Shown: positions 34,342 through 46,437, counted from the first letter of the stretch. The stretch is DNA of 64,000 nucleotides from Sphingomonas jinjuensis (GCF_014197105.1 NZ_JACIEV010000001.1:558001-622000), one strand, 5' to 3'. A program made the numbers and translations. Notes: generated from the letters alone by a model not told the origin.

Positions 34342-35559
34342 ATGCGCGCGATGCTCGACAGCGTTGCCCCGCCCATGCCCATCCCCGGGCACATCGATCC
34401 CGTGCCCGTCGCACGGCCCCAGACGTTGCGCGAGGATGGCCGCATCGACCTGATCGGCCTGTCCAAGGACCAGCTGCGCCAGACGCTGGCCGACGCGGGG
34501 CTGGACGCGCGCCAGGCGAAGCTGCGCGGCAAGCAGATCTGGCACTGGATGTACAATCGCGGCGCCACGCGGTTCGAGGACATGACCGACATCAGCAAGG
34601 CGCAGCACCCGTGGCTGACCGAGCGGTTCGTGATCGGCCGGCCGCAAGTGGTCGAGGCGCAGGTATCGACCGACGGCACGCGCAAGTGGCTGCTGCGATC
34701 GCCCGACGCGCAGGATTACGAGATGGTGTTCATCCCCGACGCCGATCGGGGAACGCTGTGCGTGTCGAGCCAGGTCGGCTGCACGCTCAACTGCACCTTC
34801 TGCCATACCGGCACGATGCGCCTGGTCCGCAACCTGACCGCAGGCGAGATCATCGGCCAGGTGATGCTGGCGCGCGATTCGCTCGGCGAATGGCCATCGC
34901 AGCCCGAGGGGCGGATGCTCACCAATATCGTGATGATGGGGATGGGCGAGCCGCTGTATAACTTCGATAGCGTCCGCGACGCGTTGAAGCTGGTGATGGA
35001 CGGCGACGGCCTCGCGCTGTCGAAGCGGCGGATCACGCTGTCGACGTCGGGCGTCGTGCCGATGATGGCGCGCGCTGGCGAGGAGATCGGGGTCAACCTA
35101 GCGGTGTCGCTCCATGCGGTGCGCAAGGAAGTGCGCGACGAGATCGTGCCCCTGAACCGCAAATACGGCATCGAGGAGCTGCTCCAGGCGTGCGCCGACT
35201 ATCCCGGCGCCAACAATGCGCGGCGCATCACCTTCGAATATGTGATGCTGAAGGACAAGAACGACAGCGACGCCGATGCGCGCGAGCTGGTCCGCCTGCT
35301 GCGCCACTACGACCTGCCGGCAAAGGTCAATCTGATCCCGTTCAATCCCTGGCCGGGCGCGAATTACGAATGCTCGACGCCGGAACGGATCCGCGCGTTC
35401 AGTAACATCATCTTCGAGGCGGGCATTTCCGCACCGACCCGCACCCCGCGTGGCCGCGACATCGATGCCGCGTGCGGCCAGCTGAAGACCGCAGCGGAAA
35501 AGAAGAGGCGCGCCGAGCTCGACCGGCTGGCGGCGGAAAAGCAGGCGGCGCTGGGCTGA
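34342..35559 (+). CDS. rlmN: Dual-specificity 23S rRNA/tRNA methyltransferase RlmN
   Basis: This 405-residue radical-SAM enzyme methylates C2 of A2503 in 23S rRNA and of A37 in some tRNAs. The 4Fe-4S cluster motif CTLNCTFC supplies C147, C151 and C154. The two catalytic cysteines are C140 (GTLCVSSQ) and C378 (DAACGQLK). All key residues are present. An alternative start three codons on (34351) is possible. It is followed 13 bases later by recF. Confidence 0.96.
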   Translation: MRAMLDSVAPPMPIPGHIDPVPVARPQTLREDGRIDLIGLSKDQLRQTLADAGLDARQAKLRGKQIWHWMYNRGATRFEDMTDISKAQHPWLTERFVIGRPQVVEAQVSTDGTRKWLLRSPDAQDYEMVFIPDADRGTLCVSSQVGCTLNCTFCHTGTMRLVRNLTAGEIIGQVMLARDSLGEWPSQPEGRMLTNIVMMGMGEPLYNFDSVRDALKLVMDGDGLALSKRRITLSTSGVVPMMARAGEEIGVNLAVSLHAVRKEVRDEIVPLNRKYGIEELLQACADYPGANNARRITFEYVMLKDKNDSDADARELVRLLRHYDLPAKVNLIPFNPWPGANYECSTPERIRAFSNIIFEAGISAPTRTPRGRDIDAACGQLKTAAEKKRRAELDRLAAEKQAALG

Positions 35560-35572
35560 GCCCCGGCGCCTC

Positions 35573-36610
35573 GTGCTCACCCGCCTGACCCTCACCGATT
35601 TTCGCAATCACGCCGCGCTGACGCTGTCGCCAGGGCCCGGCTTCGTCGTGCTGACCGGCGCGAACGGCGCGGGCAAGACCAACATCCTGGAAGCGGTGTC
35701 GCTGCTCGCGCCCGGCAAGGGGCTGCGCCGCGCGGCGCTGTCGGCGATGGCGCGGCAGGACGGGCCGGGCGGCTTCGGCGTCGCCGCGTCGCTGGCGGAC
35801 GAGGTCGAGATCGCGACCGGCACGCTGGCGTCGGCGCCCGAGCGCCGCATCGTCCGCGTCCAAGGCGCCGCCGCCCCCGCCAACGCGCTCGCCGAATGGC
35901 TGACGGTGCTGTGGCTGACCCCGGCGATGGACCGCCTGTTCGTCGAGCCCGCCAGCGGCCGCCGCCGCTTCCTCGATCGCCTCGCGCTGGCGCTGTTCCC
36001 CGGCCATGCCCAGGCGGCGGCGCGCTACGAGGCGGCGATGCGCTCGCGTACCCGACTGCTGGCGGAGGACCGGCCTGCGGACCCCGAATGGCTGTCGGCG
36101 CTGGAGGCGCAGATGGCCGAGCATGGCGCCGCCCTCGACGCGGCGCGGCGCGAGACGGTGGCGCTGCTGGAAGCGCCGCTGGCGTCAGGATCGCCAGACT
36201 TCCCTCGCGCCGCGCTGACGATCGAAGGCGACGACGCCACCGACTTGGCGACCCGCCTCCGCGACAATCGCCCCCGCGACACCGCCGCCGGCCGTGCACT
36301 CGTCGGCCCGCACCGCCAGGACCTCGCCGTCACCCACGTCGAGAAGACCCAGCCCGCCGCGCTCGCCTCGACCGGCGAGCAGAAGGCGCTCCTCCTCGGC
36401 ATCGTCCTCGCCCACGCCGCCTTGGTGGCGAGCCGCACGGGTCGCGCGCCCATCCTCCTCCTCGATGAAGTCGCCGCCCACCTAGACCCCGCCCGCCGCG
36501 CAGCGCTCTTCGCGCGGCTGGCTGGCAGGGGTCAGGTGTGGATGACGGGGACCGAACCGGCGCTGTTCGCGGCGATCGATGCGGGGGCGACGCGGGTGGA
36601 GTTGACGTGA
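35573..36610 (+). CDS. recF: DNA replication and repair protein RecF
   Basis: This 345-residue protein is an SMC-like ATPase of recombinational gap repair. Walker A is GANGAGKT (with the following NILEAVSLL), the signature STGEQKA, and Walker [12 protein letters not shown]. The start is GTG and lies 13 bases after rlmN, so the two may be cotranscribed. Downstream comes a low-GC small gene and then gyrB. Confidence 0.95.
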   Translation: MLTRLTLTDFRNHAALTLSPGPGFVVLTGANGAGKTNILEAVSLLAPGKGLRRAALSAMARQDGPGGFGVAASLADEVEIATGTLASAPERRIVRVQGAAAPANALAEWLTVLWLTPAMDRLFVEPASGRRRFLDRLALALFPGHAQAAARYEAAMRSRTRLLAEDRPADPEWLSALEAQMAEHGAALDAARRETVALLEAPLASGSPDFPRAALTIEGDDATDLATRLRDNRPRDTAAGRALVGPHRQDLAVTHVEKTQPAALASTGEQKALLLGIVLAHAALVASRTGRAPILLLDEVAAHLDPARRAALFARLAGRGQVWMTGTEPALFAAIDAGATRVELT

Positions 36611-36690
36611 AGGCACCGTCCACTTTCGTCCTATGAGTGGACGTTGGCTCATGTAAGTTCGCTCACTAGTCTCGCCGCGCAAGGGAGCAG

Positions 36691-37026
36691 ATGACGATGG
36701 GGCCGAAAGGATTTGCCCTGGCAGTTAGAATGGAGCGCGACGCGCTGCTTTATACGTTCGCCAATCCCCAAGGAGGGTCAGCCGTCGCAGACCGCCTCGC
36801 TGCCGCCAACCTGACGTCACTCCAACGAATAGAAGTACTTGCCGCCATTGATGCAGCTTTATCGGAGGCCTTCTATACATTGCTACGTGCGTTGGATGGG
36901 TCGGCGTCGCTGGGAGGCTGCCAGCAAGCCTTCAAGCTGAACGGTGAGGGAGGCGAGATTATCGCGGATGGCGATGGTCGCCTTGAAGCGGCAGCGTGGG
37001 AAACGTTTTACGGTAGCGGCGGCTAA
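36691..37026 (+). CDS. Small hypothetical protein of unusual composition between recF and gyrB
   Basis: No family is recognised. The 111-residue protein is probably soluble and largely helical (VADRLAAANLTSLQRIEVLAAID). Its codon use is clearly less GC-rich than that of recF or gyrB, which suggests later acquisition. A GGGAG ribosome-binding site precedes the first ATG; a second ATG two codons on is also possible. No signal peptide or membrane segment is evident. Confidence 0.6.
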   Translation: MTMGPKGFALAVRMERDALLYTFANPQGGSAVADRLAAANLTSLQRIEVLAAIDAALSEAFYTLLRALDGSASLGGCQQAFKLNGEGGEIIADGDGRLEAAAWETFYGSGG

Positions 37027-37138
37027 CCACCAGCTTTGGCGATTGCACCCGGCTCGAATTACTACTGTCCTACACGCCCCTGACGCGCCACAAGGCTGAT
37101 GCGACACCCGGCGTGAGCGGGGTCAAAGTGAAAACATA

Positions 37139-39764
<2,626 letters not shown>

Positions 39765-39771
39765 CGCCAAC

Positions 39772-39796
39772 GTCCTCCCCACGACGTGGGGAGGAC
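39772..39796 (+). terminator. Hairpin after gyrB (family C short form)
   Basis: GTCCTCCCCAC pairs perfectly with GTGGGGAGGAC across GAC, just after the gyrB stop. It has no T-run, so it may slow or end transcription or may simply be another family C element. Confidence 0.45.
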
Positions 39797-39820
39797 GGAT
39801 AGGTGGCCGACTCCCCCGCT

Positions 39821-39897
39821 GGTAATTTTATTACCGACATGTTATATACCGATCCGTCGGGATCAGTCGCGGTTCTCGGCGAACGAATATATTCGTT
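39821..39897. promoter_or_regulatory. Two palindromes in the carD upstream region
   Basis: GGTAATTTTATTACC (39821-39835) and AACGAATATATTCGTT (39882-39897) are perfect dyads 46 bases apart in an AT-rich island ahead of carD. They look like operator sites. A TTGAC-like hexamer appears closer to the start (about 39948). Confidence 0.5.
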
Positions 39898-39971
39898 ACC
39901 ATCCGCCCCGGGCTCACGACGCGGTTCCCGCCGCCGGCCCGCGGCCTGTTGACCTAAAGGAAAGGCCCCCC

Positions 39972-40505
39972 ATGGCTGCCAAGGCATTGTCCTTCGATGT
40001 CGGTGATTATGTCGTCTATCCCAAGCACGGTGTCGGTCGGGTCATCGAGCTGCAGAAACAGGAAATCGCGGGGACCAGCCTGGAACTCTACGTCCTTCGT
40101 TTCGAGAAGGAGCGCATGACGCTGCGCGTGCCGACCAACAAAGCCGAGAGCGTCGGAATGCGCAAGCTGTCGTCGGACAAAACGATGCGCGAGGCGATGG
40201 AGACGCTGAAGGGCAAGCCCAAGGTCAAGCGTACCATGTGGTCGCGCCGTGCGCAGGAATATGAGGCGAAGATCAACTCGGGCGACCTGGTGTCGATCGC
40301 CGAAGTGACCCGCGACCTGTTCCGCGCCGACGACCAGCCCGAGCAGAGCTATTCGGAGCGCCAGATCTTCGAGGCGGCGTGCAGCCGCCTGGCGCGCGAG
40401 CTGGCCGCGATGGAAGACATCGACGAGCCCAAGGCGCAGGAGAAGATCCTCGAGATCCTCCGCGCCGCGGCCGCGATCTACAACAAGGACAAGGTGCCGG
40501 CCTGA
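39972..40505 (+). CDS. carD: CarD family transcriptional regulator
   Basis: This 177-residue protein is a CarD/CdnL-type RNA-polymerase-binding factor that stabilises open promoter complexes, often at rRNA and growth-related genes. The Tudor-like N-terminal domain starts FDVGDYVVYPKHGVGRV and the helical C-terminal DNA-binding region contains TMWSRRAQEYEAKINSGDL. AAAGGA precedes the start by about ten bases. Frame sequence upstream of this ATG has no similarity and was left out. Confidence 0.95.
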   Translation: MAAKALSFDVGDYVVYPKHGVGRVIELQKQEIAGTSLELYVLRFEKERMTLRVPTNKAESVGMRKLSSDKTMREAMETLKGKPKVKRTMWSRRAQEYEAKINSGDLVSIAEVTRDLFRADDQPEQSYSERQIFEAACSRLARELAAMEDIDEPKAQEKILEILRAAAAIYNKDKVPA

Positions 40506-40546
40506 CGGCATCGCCGGCCATCGTGTCGGCATCCGATACGATCAAG

Positions 40547-40575
40547 GGGCGGTGCCGAACGGTGCCGCCCTTTTT
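40547..40575 (+). terminator. Rho-independent terminator after carD
   Basis: GGGCGG pairs with CCGCCC around an inner CCG/CGG stem, followed by TTTTT. It ends the carD transcript before the DUF2807 genes. Confidence 0.8.
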
Positions 40576-40633
40576 CGTTGCGGCTCCGCCTCGCTGCGTG
40601 TAGTGTTGAAATAATACACCCGAAGGAGCCACC

Positions 40634-41329
40634 ATGCGCCGTGTCCTGATCCTCGCCTCGCTCGCCAGTCTCGCAGCGGCCTCACCGGCTCTGGCCGAGC
40701 AGCGCTCCTACCCCCTGTCGGGCTTCACGTCGGTGGGCGTGGGCGGCGCCGATGCGGTCAAGGTCAGGGTCGGCGGCGGCTATTCGGTGCGCGCCGAAGG
40801 ATTGCCGGCCGATCTCGCCGACCTGAAGATCGAGCGCAAGGGCGATGCGATCGACATCCGGCGCGAGCGCGGCCAGTGGCAGCGGCGCGGCGCGAAGCCG
40901 GTGACGGTGTTCGTCACCATGCCGCGGATCGAGGGCGCCAATGTCGGCGGATCGGGCAGCCTGGACATCGATCGCGCCGATGCGAAAGCGTTCGAGGCCA
41001 ATGTCGGCGGCTCGGGCATGATCGCGATCGGCCAGCTGGCGTCGAACGAGGCAACGTTCAACATCGGCGGGTCGGGCAGCATCCGGGCGGCGGGCCGGGT
41101 GAACGACCTGTCGGTGTCGATCGGTGGATCGGGCGACGTGGCGGCGCCGACGCTGACCGCCGCCAAGGCCGATGTGACGGTGGCGGGCTCGGGCAGCGTG
41201 CGCGCCCGCGTGGTCGGCGATGCCGACGTCACGATCACCGGATCGGGCGACGTCGATCTGGGGCCTGACGCGCGCTGCGACGTGACCAAGATGGGGTCGG
41301 GCCGCGTCACGTGCCGGCGTCGCGGCTGA
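40634..41329 (+). CDS. Exported DUF2807 (head GIN domain) protein 1
   Basis: This 231-residue protein has a signal peptide (1-21, ending ALA) and a DUF2807 domain, a right-handed beta-helix built from repeats of about 20 residues each ending in a GSGS/GSGD turn (GGSGSLDI, GGSGMIAI, GGSGSIRA, GGSGDVAA, AGSGSVRA, TGSGDVDL, MGSGRVTC). Function is unknown in bacteria; adhesion or envelope binding is often assumed. It is the first of three adjacent relatives that look like tandem duplicates. Confidence 0.88.
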   Translation: MRRVLILASLASLAAASPALAEQRSYPLSGFTSVGVGGADAVKVRVGGGYSVRAEGLPADLADLKIERKGDAIDIRRERGQWQRRGAKPVTVFVTMPRIEGANVGGSGSLDIDRADAKAFEANVGGSGMIAIGQLASNEATFNIGGSGSIRAAGRVNDLSVSIGGSGDVAAPTLTAAKADVTVAGSGSVRARVVGDADVTITGSGDVDLGPDARCDVTKMGSGRVTCRRRG

Positions 41330-41340
41330 CAAGGGGAAAG

Positions 41341-42084
41341 ATGATGCGCCTTCGTCACTGCCGCACGCTGCTGCTGGTCGCCATTGCGACGCCCCTCGCC
41401 GCCTGTCAGATCGGCGGCGACGACAAGGGGCGCGCGCTCGACGCCAACGGCAGCGGCACGTCGCGGACCTATGCCGTCGCAAACTTCGCCGACGTCGCCT
41501 TGCGGGGATCGGACGATGTCGATGTCCGCGTCGGTGGCGGCTTTTCGGTGCGTGCCGAGGGGCCGAGCGAGGAGCTCGACAAGCTGCGCATCGCGCTCGA
41601 CGGCGATACGCTGGTCATCGGGCGCAAGCGCAACGCATTGAGCTGGGGTGATGCGCAGAAGGTCAAGGTCTTCGTCACGCTGCCACGGATCGGCCAGGGC
41701 GTCGTGCTCGGTTCGGGCGACATGGCGATCGACCGTGTCGATGGCGCGAAGTTCGAGGGCGTCGTCGCCGGATCGGGTACACTGTCGCTGGCGGCGCTGG
41801 CGGTCGACGAGGCGGAACTGTCGATCGCTGGATCGGGCGATGCCCAGGTCGCGGGCACCGCGCGGATGCTGAAGGTCAATGTCGCCGGCTCGGGCAATCT
41901 GCGTGGCACGGGCCTGCGCAGCGAAGGGGCCGAAGTGGCGGTGGCCGGATCGGGCGATGTCAGCGCGCAGGTCAGCGGCGATGCCAAGGTGTCGATCCTG
42001 GGCTCGGGCGACGTCAATCTTGGCCCGCAGGCGAAATGCACCGTGTCGAAGATGGGATCGGGCAAGGTCAGCTGCGCGCAGTGA
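41341..42084 (+). CDS. DUF2807 (head GIN domain) lipoprotein
   Basis: This 247-residue protein has a lipobox PLAAC with Cys22, so it should be membrane-anchored, unlike its soluble-looking neighbour. The DUF2807 beta-helix repeats (LGSGDMAI, AGSGTLSL, AGSGDAQV, AGSGNLRG, AGSGDVSA, LGSGDVNL, MGSGKVSC) match those of the upstream gene closely, ending with the same KMGSGxVxC. GGGGAAAG precedes the start. The gap to the upstream gene is only 11 bases, so they are cotranscribed. Confidence 0.87.
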   Translation: MMRLRHCRTLLLVAIATPLAACQIGGDDKGRALDANGSGTSRTYAVANFADVALRGSDDVDVRVGGGFSVRAEGPSEELDKLRIALDGDTLVIGRKRNALSWGDAQKVKVFVTLPRIGQGVVLGSGDMAIDRVDGAKFEGVVAGSGTLSLAALAVDEAELSIAGSGDAQVAGTARMLKVNVAGSGNLRGTGLRSEGAEVAVAGSGDVSAQVSGDAKVSILGSGDVNLGPQAKCTVSKMGSGKVSCAQ

Positions 42085-42142
42085 TGTAGGGATGGGACGC
42101 AGGGCTTGCGGTGCGGCGGCGTTCGGTGCGACGCTGCCCGGC

Positions 42143-42847
42143 ATGATCCGCTTCCTGCCGCTCGCGCTCGCCCTGCTGCCCACCGCCGCCGCTGCCGCCG
42201 ATCGCACCGTCGGTATCGGCAGCTTCGAACGGCTGCGCGTCGATGGGCCGATCGAGGTCCGCGTCGTCACCGGCCAGCCCGCGAGTGCGAAGCTCAGTGG
42301 CGATCGCGACGCGGTCGAGCGCCTGTCGGTGAATGTCGACGGCACCGCGCTGACGATCCGCCCCGGCAACCAGGCGTGGGGCGAGACGCCGCGGCGCGGG
42401 TCGGCGGGGGTTGCGGTGGTCACACTGACGACGCCGACGCTGGCCAGCGCGACCAGCCTGGCGGGGGCGAAGATCGTGGCGACGCGAATGAAGGCACCGC
42501 GCGTCGACCTGGCGATGACGGGCAGCGGATCGATCGCGGTCGAGGCGGTCGAGACGGACCAGCTGGCGGCGACCGCGATCGGCGTCGGCGCGATCAACGT
42601 GGCGTCGGGCAAGGCGGCGCGGGCGCGGCTGGCAGTCAACGGCACCGCGACGATCGACGCCGCGGGGGTGGTCGCGGGCGATCTTCAGGCGACGCTGGAC
42701 GGGCCGGGCGACGTGAAGGGGCAGGCGCGCTACACCGCTAGGGTCAACAATATCGGGCTTGGTCGGGTGGTCGTCGGAGGCAATCCGAAATGCACCGTCT
42801 CGGCGCGCGCCGGCGGTCCGGTGGCTTGTGGGGCCGTGGCGCGTTAG
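42143..42847 (+). CDS. Exported DUF2807-like protein 3
   Basis: This 234-residue protein has a signal peptide (about 1-19, LPLALALLPTAAAAA) and a DUF2807-type core, but the GSG turns are much weaker: one clear TGSGSIAV, then AIGVGAINV, VNGTATID and GPGDVKG. Its C-terminus keeps the conserved cysteine (GNPKCTVS). It is probably a diverged third copy. The chosen ATG gives the signal peptide; an earlier in-frame ATG (42092) would add 17 residues without similarity. Confidence 0.75.
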   Translation: MIRFLPLALALLPTAAAAADRTVGIGSFERLRVDGPIEVRVVTGQPASAKLSGDRDAVERLSVNVDGTALTIRPGNQAWGETPRRGSAGVAVVTLTTPTLASATSLAGAKIVATRMKAPRVDLAMTGSGSIAVEAVETDQLAATAIGVGAINVASGKAARARLAVNGTATIDAAGVVAGDLQATLDGPGDVKGQARYTARVNNIGLGRVVVGGNPKCTVSARAGGPVACGAVAR

Positions 42848-42854
42848 ATTTTCG

Positions 42855-42949
42855 TCATTCCCGCGAAGGCGGGAATCCATGCTGGCTGCGCTTCATGGGA
42901 CCCAAGGCGTTCAGTGGTGATGGATCCCCGCCTTCGCGGGGATGACGAT
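42855..42949. repeat. Family B palindromic repeat, copy 3
   Basis: GTCATTCCCGCGAAGGCGGGAATCC at one end and GGATCCCCGCCTTCGCGGGGATGAC at the other. It is the best-matched of the three family B copies and lies between convergent genes. Confidence 0.88.
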
Positions 42950-42954
42950 GTCGC

Positions 42955-43362
42955 TCAAATCAACGCCAATTCCGCCAACCGACCGATCAACGCCGGCGGC
43001 AGGGCCGACAGCCCCGACGCGTCGCCGCCACCGAGGTCAAGCGGCGCATCGTCCGCCTCCAGATAGCGCCAGCCCTGATGCGCCCGCTTGGGTCGCGCCT
43101 GTACCAGCACGAGTCCCGGATCGAGGTGGATCGCGACGCGACCGCCCTCCGCCTCGCCAAAGCCGGTAATCGGCGATCGGGCGACCAGCTGATGCTTGAT
43201 GATCCAGAACAGCGACCCGCGGCCTGCCACCTCCTCGTGCCGCTTGGGCAGATAGCGCGTCGTCAGCGACAGCGGCCCAGCCGCGGCGCGCGCCTCCAGG
43301 CGATCGGCCAGCATCTCGACGCTGGTGACGCCGAACGCGACCTTGGTGAGGTGGAGGGACAT
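42955..43362 (-). CDS. DUF1489 family protein
   Basis: This 135-residue protein matches the DUF1489 family, with MSLHLTKVAFGVTSVEMLADRLEAR at the start, GRGSLFWIIKHQLVARSPITGF in the middle and LDPGLVLVQARPKRAHQGWRYLE near the end. Its function is unknown and the family is widespread in Alphaproteobacteria. It stands on the minus strand just downstream of mgtE, with 52 bases between them. Confidence 0.85.
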   Translation of the reverse strand: MSLHLTKVAFGVTSVEMLADRLEARAAAGPLSLTTRYLPKRHEEVAGRGSLFWIIKHQLVARSPITGFGEAEGGRVAIHLDPGLVLVQARPKRAHQGWRYLEADDAPLDLGGGDASGLSALPPALIGRLAELALI

Positions 43363-43414
43363 CGCCCGCTATTTGGGGAGAGTTGCCGACGGGGCAATGG
43401 GTTGGCGGCGGTTG

Positions 43415-44824
43415 CTACCCGCCGAGTCCCACCAGTGCCGCGAGCCCGAGGAAGCTCAGAAACCCCATGATATCGGTGATCGTGGTCACGAACACCGCCG
43501 ACGACACCGCCGGATCGATATTCGCGCGGTCGAGCGTCACCGGCACGATCACACCGACTATGCCGGCGACGAGGCTGTTGAACGACATGGCGATGCCGAA
43601 CACCGCCGACAGCGTCGGGTCGCGGAACACGACATAGCTGCCCAGCGCCCCGATCATCCCCAGCGCGGCGCCGTTGCACATCGCGACCGAGAATTCGCGT
43701 CCCAGCATGCGCAGCGTGTTCGAACTGGTCAGCTGGTTCATCGCCAGCGCGCGGACCATCACCGCCAGCGTCTGCGTGCCGGCATTGCCGCCCAACGCCG
43801 AGATGATCGGCATCAGCACCGCCAGCAGCGCGTAGCGGGCGATCTCACCCTGGAACAGGCCGATCACCGATGCCGACAGCATCGTCGCGCCCAGGTTGAT
43901 CGTCAGCCACGTCAGCCGGGTTCGGACGGTGAAGCGGATCGGCTCGTTGATGTCGCCGTCGCCTGCGCCCGACAGCAGCAGCGTATCCTCGCCCGCCTCT
44001 TCCTGGATGATGTGGACGATGTCGTCGACGGTGATCATGCCGACCAGCCGGCCCGACGCGTCAGTCACTGCCGCCGAGATCAGCGCATATTTCTGGAAGC
44101 GGAGCGCGACCTCCTCCTGGTCCATGTCGGTCGGGATCAGCGTCTGCTCGCGCTTCATCACGTCGGCGATCGACACGAAGCGGGGGGTGCGCAGGATCCA
44201 CGACAGCTGGCAGGTGCCGACCGGCTTGTGCCCCGGATCGACAACGAAGATCTCCCAGAAGTCGGTCGTCAGTTCCTCGTGGCCGCGCAGATAATCGATC
44301 GCATCGCCGACGGTCCAATGCTCGGGCACCGCGATCAGTTCGCGCTGCATCAGGCGGCCGGCGGATTCCTCCGGGTAGGACAGAGCCTCCTCGATCGCGG
44401 CGCGATCGTCGGGCTCCATCTGGCGCAGCACCTCGCGCTGTTCGTCGGCATCGAGATCCTCGATGATCGCGACCGCGTCGTCGGTGTCGAGCTCGGACGC
44501 CAGGTCGGCGACCTCGCGCGGGTCGAGCGCGTCGATCAGGTCCTCGCGGACGTAATCGTTCATTTCCGCGAGCACGTCGCCGTCGAGCAGGTCGGCGACG
44601 GCATGGGCGAGGCCGGGGCGATCCTCGTGCGGGGTCAGCTCGAACAGGTCGGCGATGTCGGCGGGGTGGAGCGGCTCGACGAGCGCGCGCGCGCCCTCGG
44701 CATCGCCTGCCTCGACCGCGTCGAGAACGGCGCGGACATATTCGGGCTTCAGCCGGTCATCCTCGTCGAGCTGGTTCTCGCCTTCGGCATCGGCGATCTC
44801 GTGGGAAAGCTCGGTCTCGCTCAT
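43415..44824 (-). CDS. mgtE: Magnesium transporter MgtE
   Basis: This 469-residue magnesium channel has an N-terminal cytoplasmic helical domain (about 25-150), two CBS domains (about 150-275) and a five-helix membrane part (about 300-469) with the MgtE signature IISALGGNAGTQTLAVMVRAL. Magnesium bound to the cytoplasmic domains closes the channel, so control is mainly at protein level; I see no magnesium riboswitch in the 107-base leader. It is divergent from the cyclophilin gene. Confidence 0.93.
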   Translation of the reverse strand: MSETELSHEIADAEGENQLDEDDRLKPEYVRAVLDAVEAGDAEGARALVEPLHPADIADLFELTPHEDRPGLAHAVADLLDGDVLAEMNDYVREDLIDALDPREVADLASELDTDDAVAIIEDLDADEQREVLRQMEPDDRAAIEEALSYPEESAGRLMQRELIAVPEHWTVGDAIDYLRGHEELTTDFWEIFVVDPGHKPVGTCQLSWILRTPRFVSIADVMKREQTLIPTDMDQEEVALRFQKYALISAAVTDASGRLVGMITVDDIVHIIQEEAGEDTLLLSGAGDGDINEPIRFTVRTRLTWLTINLGATMLSASVIGLFQGEIARYALLAVLMPIISALGGNAGTQTLAVMVRALAMNQLTSSNTLRMLGREFSVAMCNGAALGMIGALGSYVVFRDPTLSAVFGIAMSFNSLVAGIVGVIVPVTLDRANIDPAVSSAVFVTTITDIMGFLSFLGLAALVGLGG

Positions 44825-44931
44825 CGCCGCCTCCCTCGGTTCGCTGGCCTGGGCGCTCTATCGCGGCGCGATGCGATTTGCCAGCGGGCGACCGCATCCC
44901 TACCTGCGCCCCGGCAACGAAAGGACTTTAC

Positions 44932-45405
44932 ATGGCCGATACCCCCGAGACGCTGGTGCTGACCGTCGACACCAAGGACGGCAACACCGGCGACGTGACG
45001 ATCAAGTTCCGCCCCGACCTGGCGCCCGAGCACGTCAAGCGCATCGCCGAGCTGGCTGACGAGGGCTTCTACGACGGCGTGCCGTTCCACCGCGTCATCC
45101 CCGGCTTCATGGCGCAGGGCGGCGACGGCGGTAACCACAATGGCACCGGCGGTTCGTCCAAGCCGAACCTCAAGCAGGAGTTCAACGCAGAGCCGCACGT
45201 CCGCGGCGTCTGCTCGATGGCGCGGACCAACGATCCCAACTCGGCCAATTCGCAGTTCTTCATCTGCTTCGACGACGCGCGCTTCCTCGACCGCCAGTAT
45301 ACGGTGTGGGGCGAAGTGACCGACGGCATGGATCTGATCGACGCGCTGCCCAAGGGCGAGCCGCCGCGCGATCCCGGCACGATCGTCAAGGCGCGCACGG
45401 CGTGA
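44932..45405 (+). CDS. Cyclophilin-type peptidylprolyl isomerase
   Basis: This 157-residue protein has the cyclophilin fold with GVPFHRVIPGFMAQGGD, the active-site arginine in FHRV, and SANSQFFICFDD. It has no signal peptide, so it is a cytoplasmic PPIase of the PpiB type. AAAGGA precedes the ATG by nine bases. An upstream in-frame start has no similarity and would remove the good ribosome-binding site. Confidence 0.93.
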   Translation: MADTPETLVLTVDTKDGNTGDVTIKFRPDLAPEHVKRIAELADEGFYDGVPFHRVIPGFMAQGGDGGNHNGTGGSSKPNLKQEFNAEPHVRGVCSMARTNDPNSANSQFFICFDDARFLDRQYTVWGEVTDGMDLIDALPKGEPPRDPGTIVKARTA

Positions 45406-45409
45406 TGCA

Positions 45410-45550
45410 AATCTTCCCCGGTACGGGGAGGGGGACCGTCAGCCGCAGGCTGGTGGTGGAGGGGGAGCGCCACGGGCGAATCGCTGCGTGGAAAGCTCCC
45501 TCCACCATGCCTGGCGGCTTGGTCCCCCTCCCCGGGCCGGGGAGGAATTT
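45410..45550. repeat. Family C palindromic repeat, long copy
   Basis: CTTCCCCGGTACGGGGAGG at the left and CCCCGGGCCGGGGAGG at the right enclose CCACCAGCCTGCGGCTGACG-like inner hairpins. This copy is very similar to the element inside ligD. Confidence 0.75.
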
Positions 45551-45552
45551 TC

Positions 45553-46437
45553 CTAATTCTGCCCAATGGTCTTGATCAGCCAGTCGTGGAACATCCGCAC
45601 CGGTCGTTGCTGCAGCGCACGCGGGCGGCAGACGAACCAATAGCTGTACGGGCTTTCCACCTCGATATCGAACAGGTGCGCCAGCCGGGGATCGTTCGCG
45701 TCCTGGTAGTGGCTCTCGAGCATGAAGGCGATGCCGAGGCCCTGCGCCGCCGCCTCGAGCATCAGCTGCCCCGAATCGAACAGGTCGATCGCCGCGGGCT
45801 CGACGTCCTCCAGCCCCGCCGCCTGCCGCCAGGCGGTGAAGGTGTCGGGCATGTCGCGGTGGATCAGCGCGGTCAGCCCCGCGATCTGCGCCGGATCGGA
45901 CAGCGCGTTCGGCCCCTCGACCAGCGAGCGCGCGCCGATGACGTACACCCAGTTGCGATCGAGCCGCCGCGCATACAGCGACGGGTCGATCTCCCGCGCG
46001 AGCGCGATCACCGCGTCAAGTCCGTCGCCGAGCCGCGCGATGCCGTGGCCGGCCGTGTCGATGTCGAGGTGGAGCTGCGGATGCGCCGCACGCAATTCCC
46101 CCAGCCGCGGGAATAGGCGCTGCGAGGCGAACAGCGGCAGCACGCCGAGCCGCAGGCGAAGCACCTCGGTCGAGCTGGTCATCATCTCGACCGCGTCGGA
46201 CAGCGCGTCAAGTGCCGGCGCGATCTGGGTCAGCAGCCGCTCACCGTCGGCATTGAGCGCCATCGCCTGATGACGACGAGCGAAGAGCGGCTTGCCGATG
46301 AATCGCTCCAGGCTCTGCACGCGGCGGCTGAGCGCGGGGGCGGACAGCGCCAGTTCCTCGGCGGCGGCCTTGACCGATCCCAGTCGGGCGACCTGGACGA
46401 ACGCCTCGATCGCTCCCAGCGGCGGCAATCTGCGCAT
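45553..46437 (-). CDS. LysR-family transcriptional regulator
   Basis: This 294-residue protein has the LysR helix-turn-helix at the start (LPPLGAIEAFVQVARLGSVKAAAEELALSAPALSRRVQSLE) followed by the co-inducer-binding domain (LRLGVLPLFASQRLFPRL, and the QGLGIAFMLES region). It resembles the GcvA-like subgroup, but no target gene is adjacent on the other strand except the candidate small RNA. Its effector is unknown. Confidence 0.88.
   Translation of the reverse strand: MRRLPPLGAIEAFVQVARLGSVKAAAEELALSAPALSRRVQSLERFIGKPLFARRHQAMALNADGERLLTQIAPALDALSDAVEMMTSSTEVLRLRLGVLPLFASQRLFPRLGELRAAHPQLHLDIDTAGHGIARLGDGLDAVIALAREIDPSLYARRLDRNWVYVIGARSLVEGPNALSDPAQIAGLTALIHRDMPDTFTAWRQAAGLEDVEPAAIDLFDSGQLMLEAAAQGLGIAFMLESHYQDANDPRLAHLFDIEVESPYSYWFVCRPRALQQRPVRMFHDWLIKTIGQN

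Noticed and set aside
44825..44931. Magnesium riboswitch before mgtE
   Set aside because: The leader is short and shows no plausible conserved structure.
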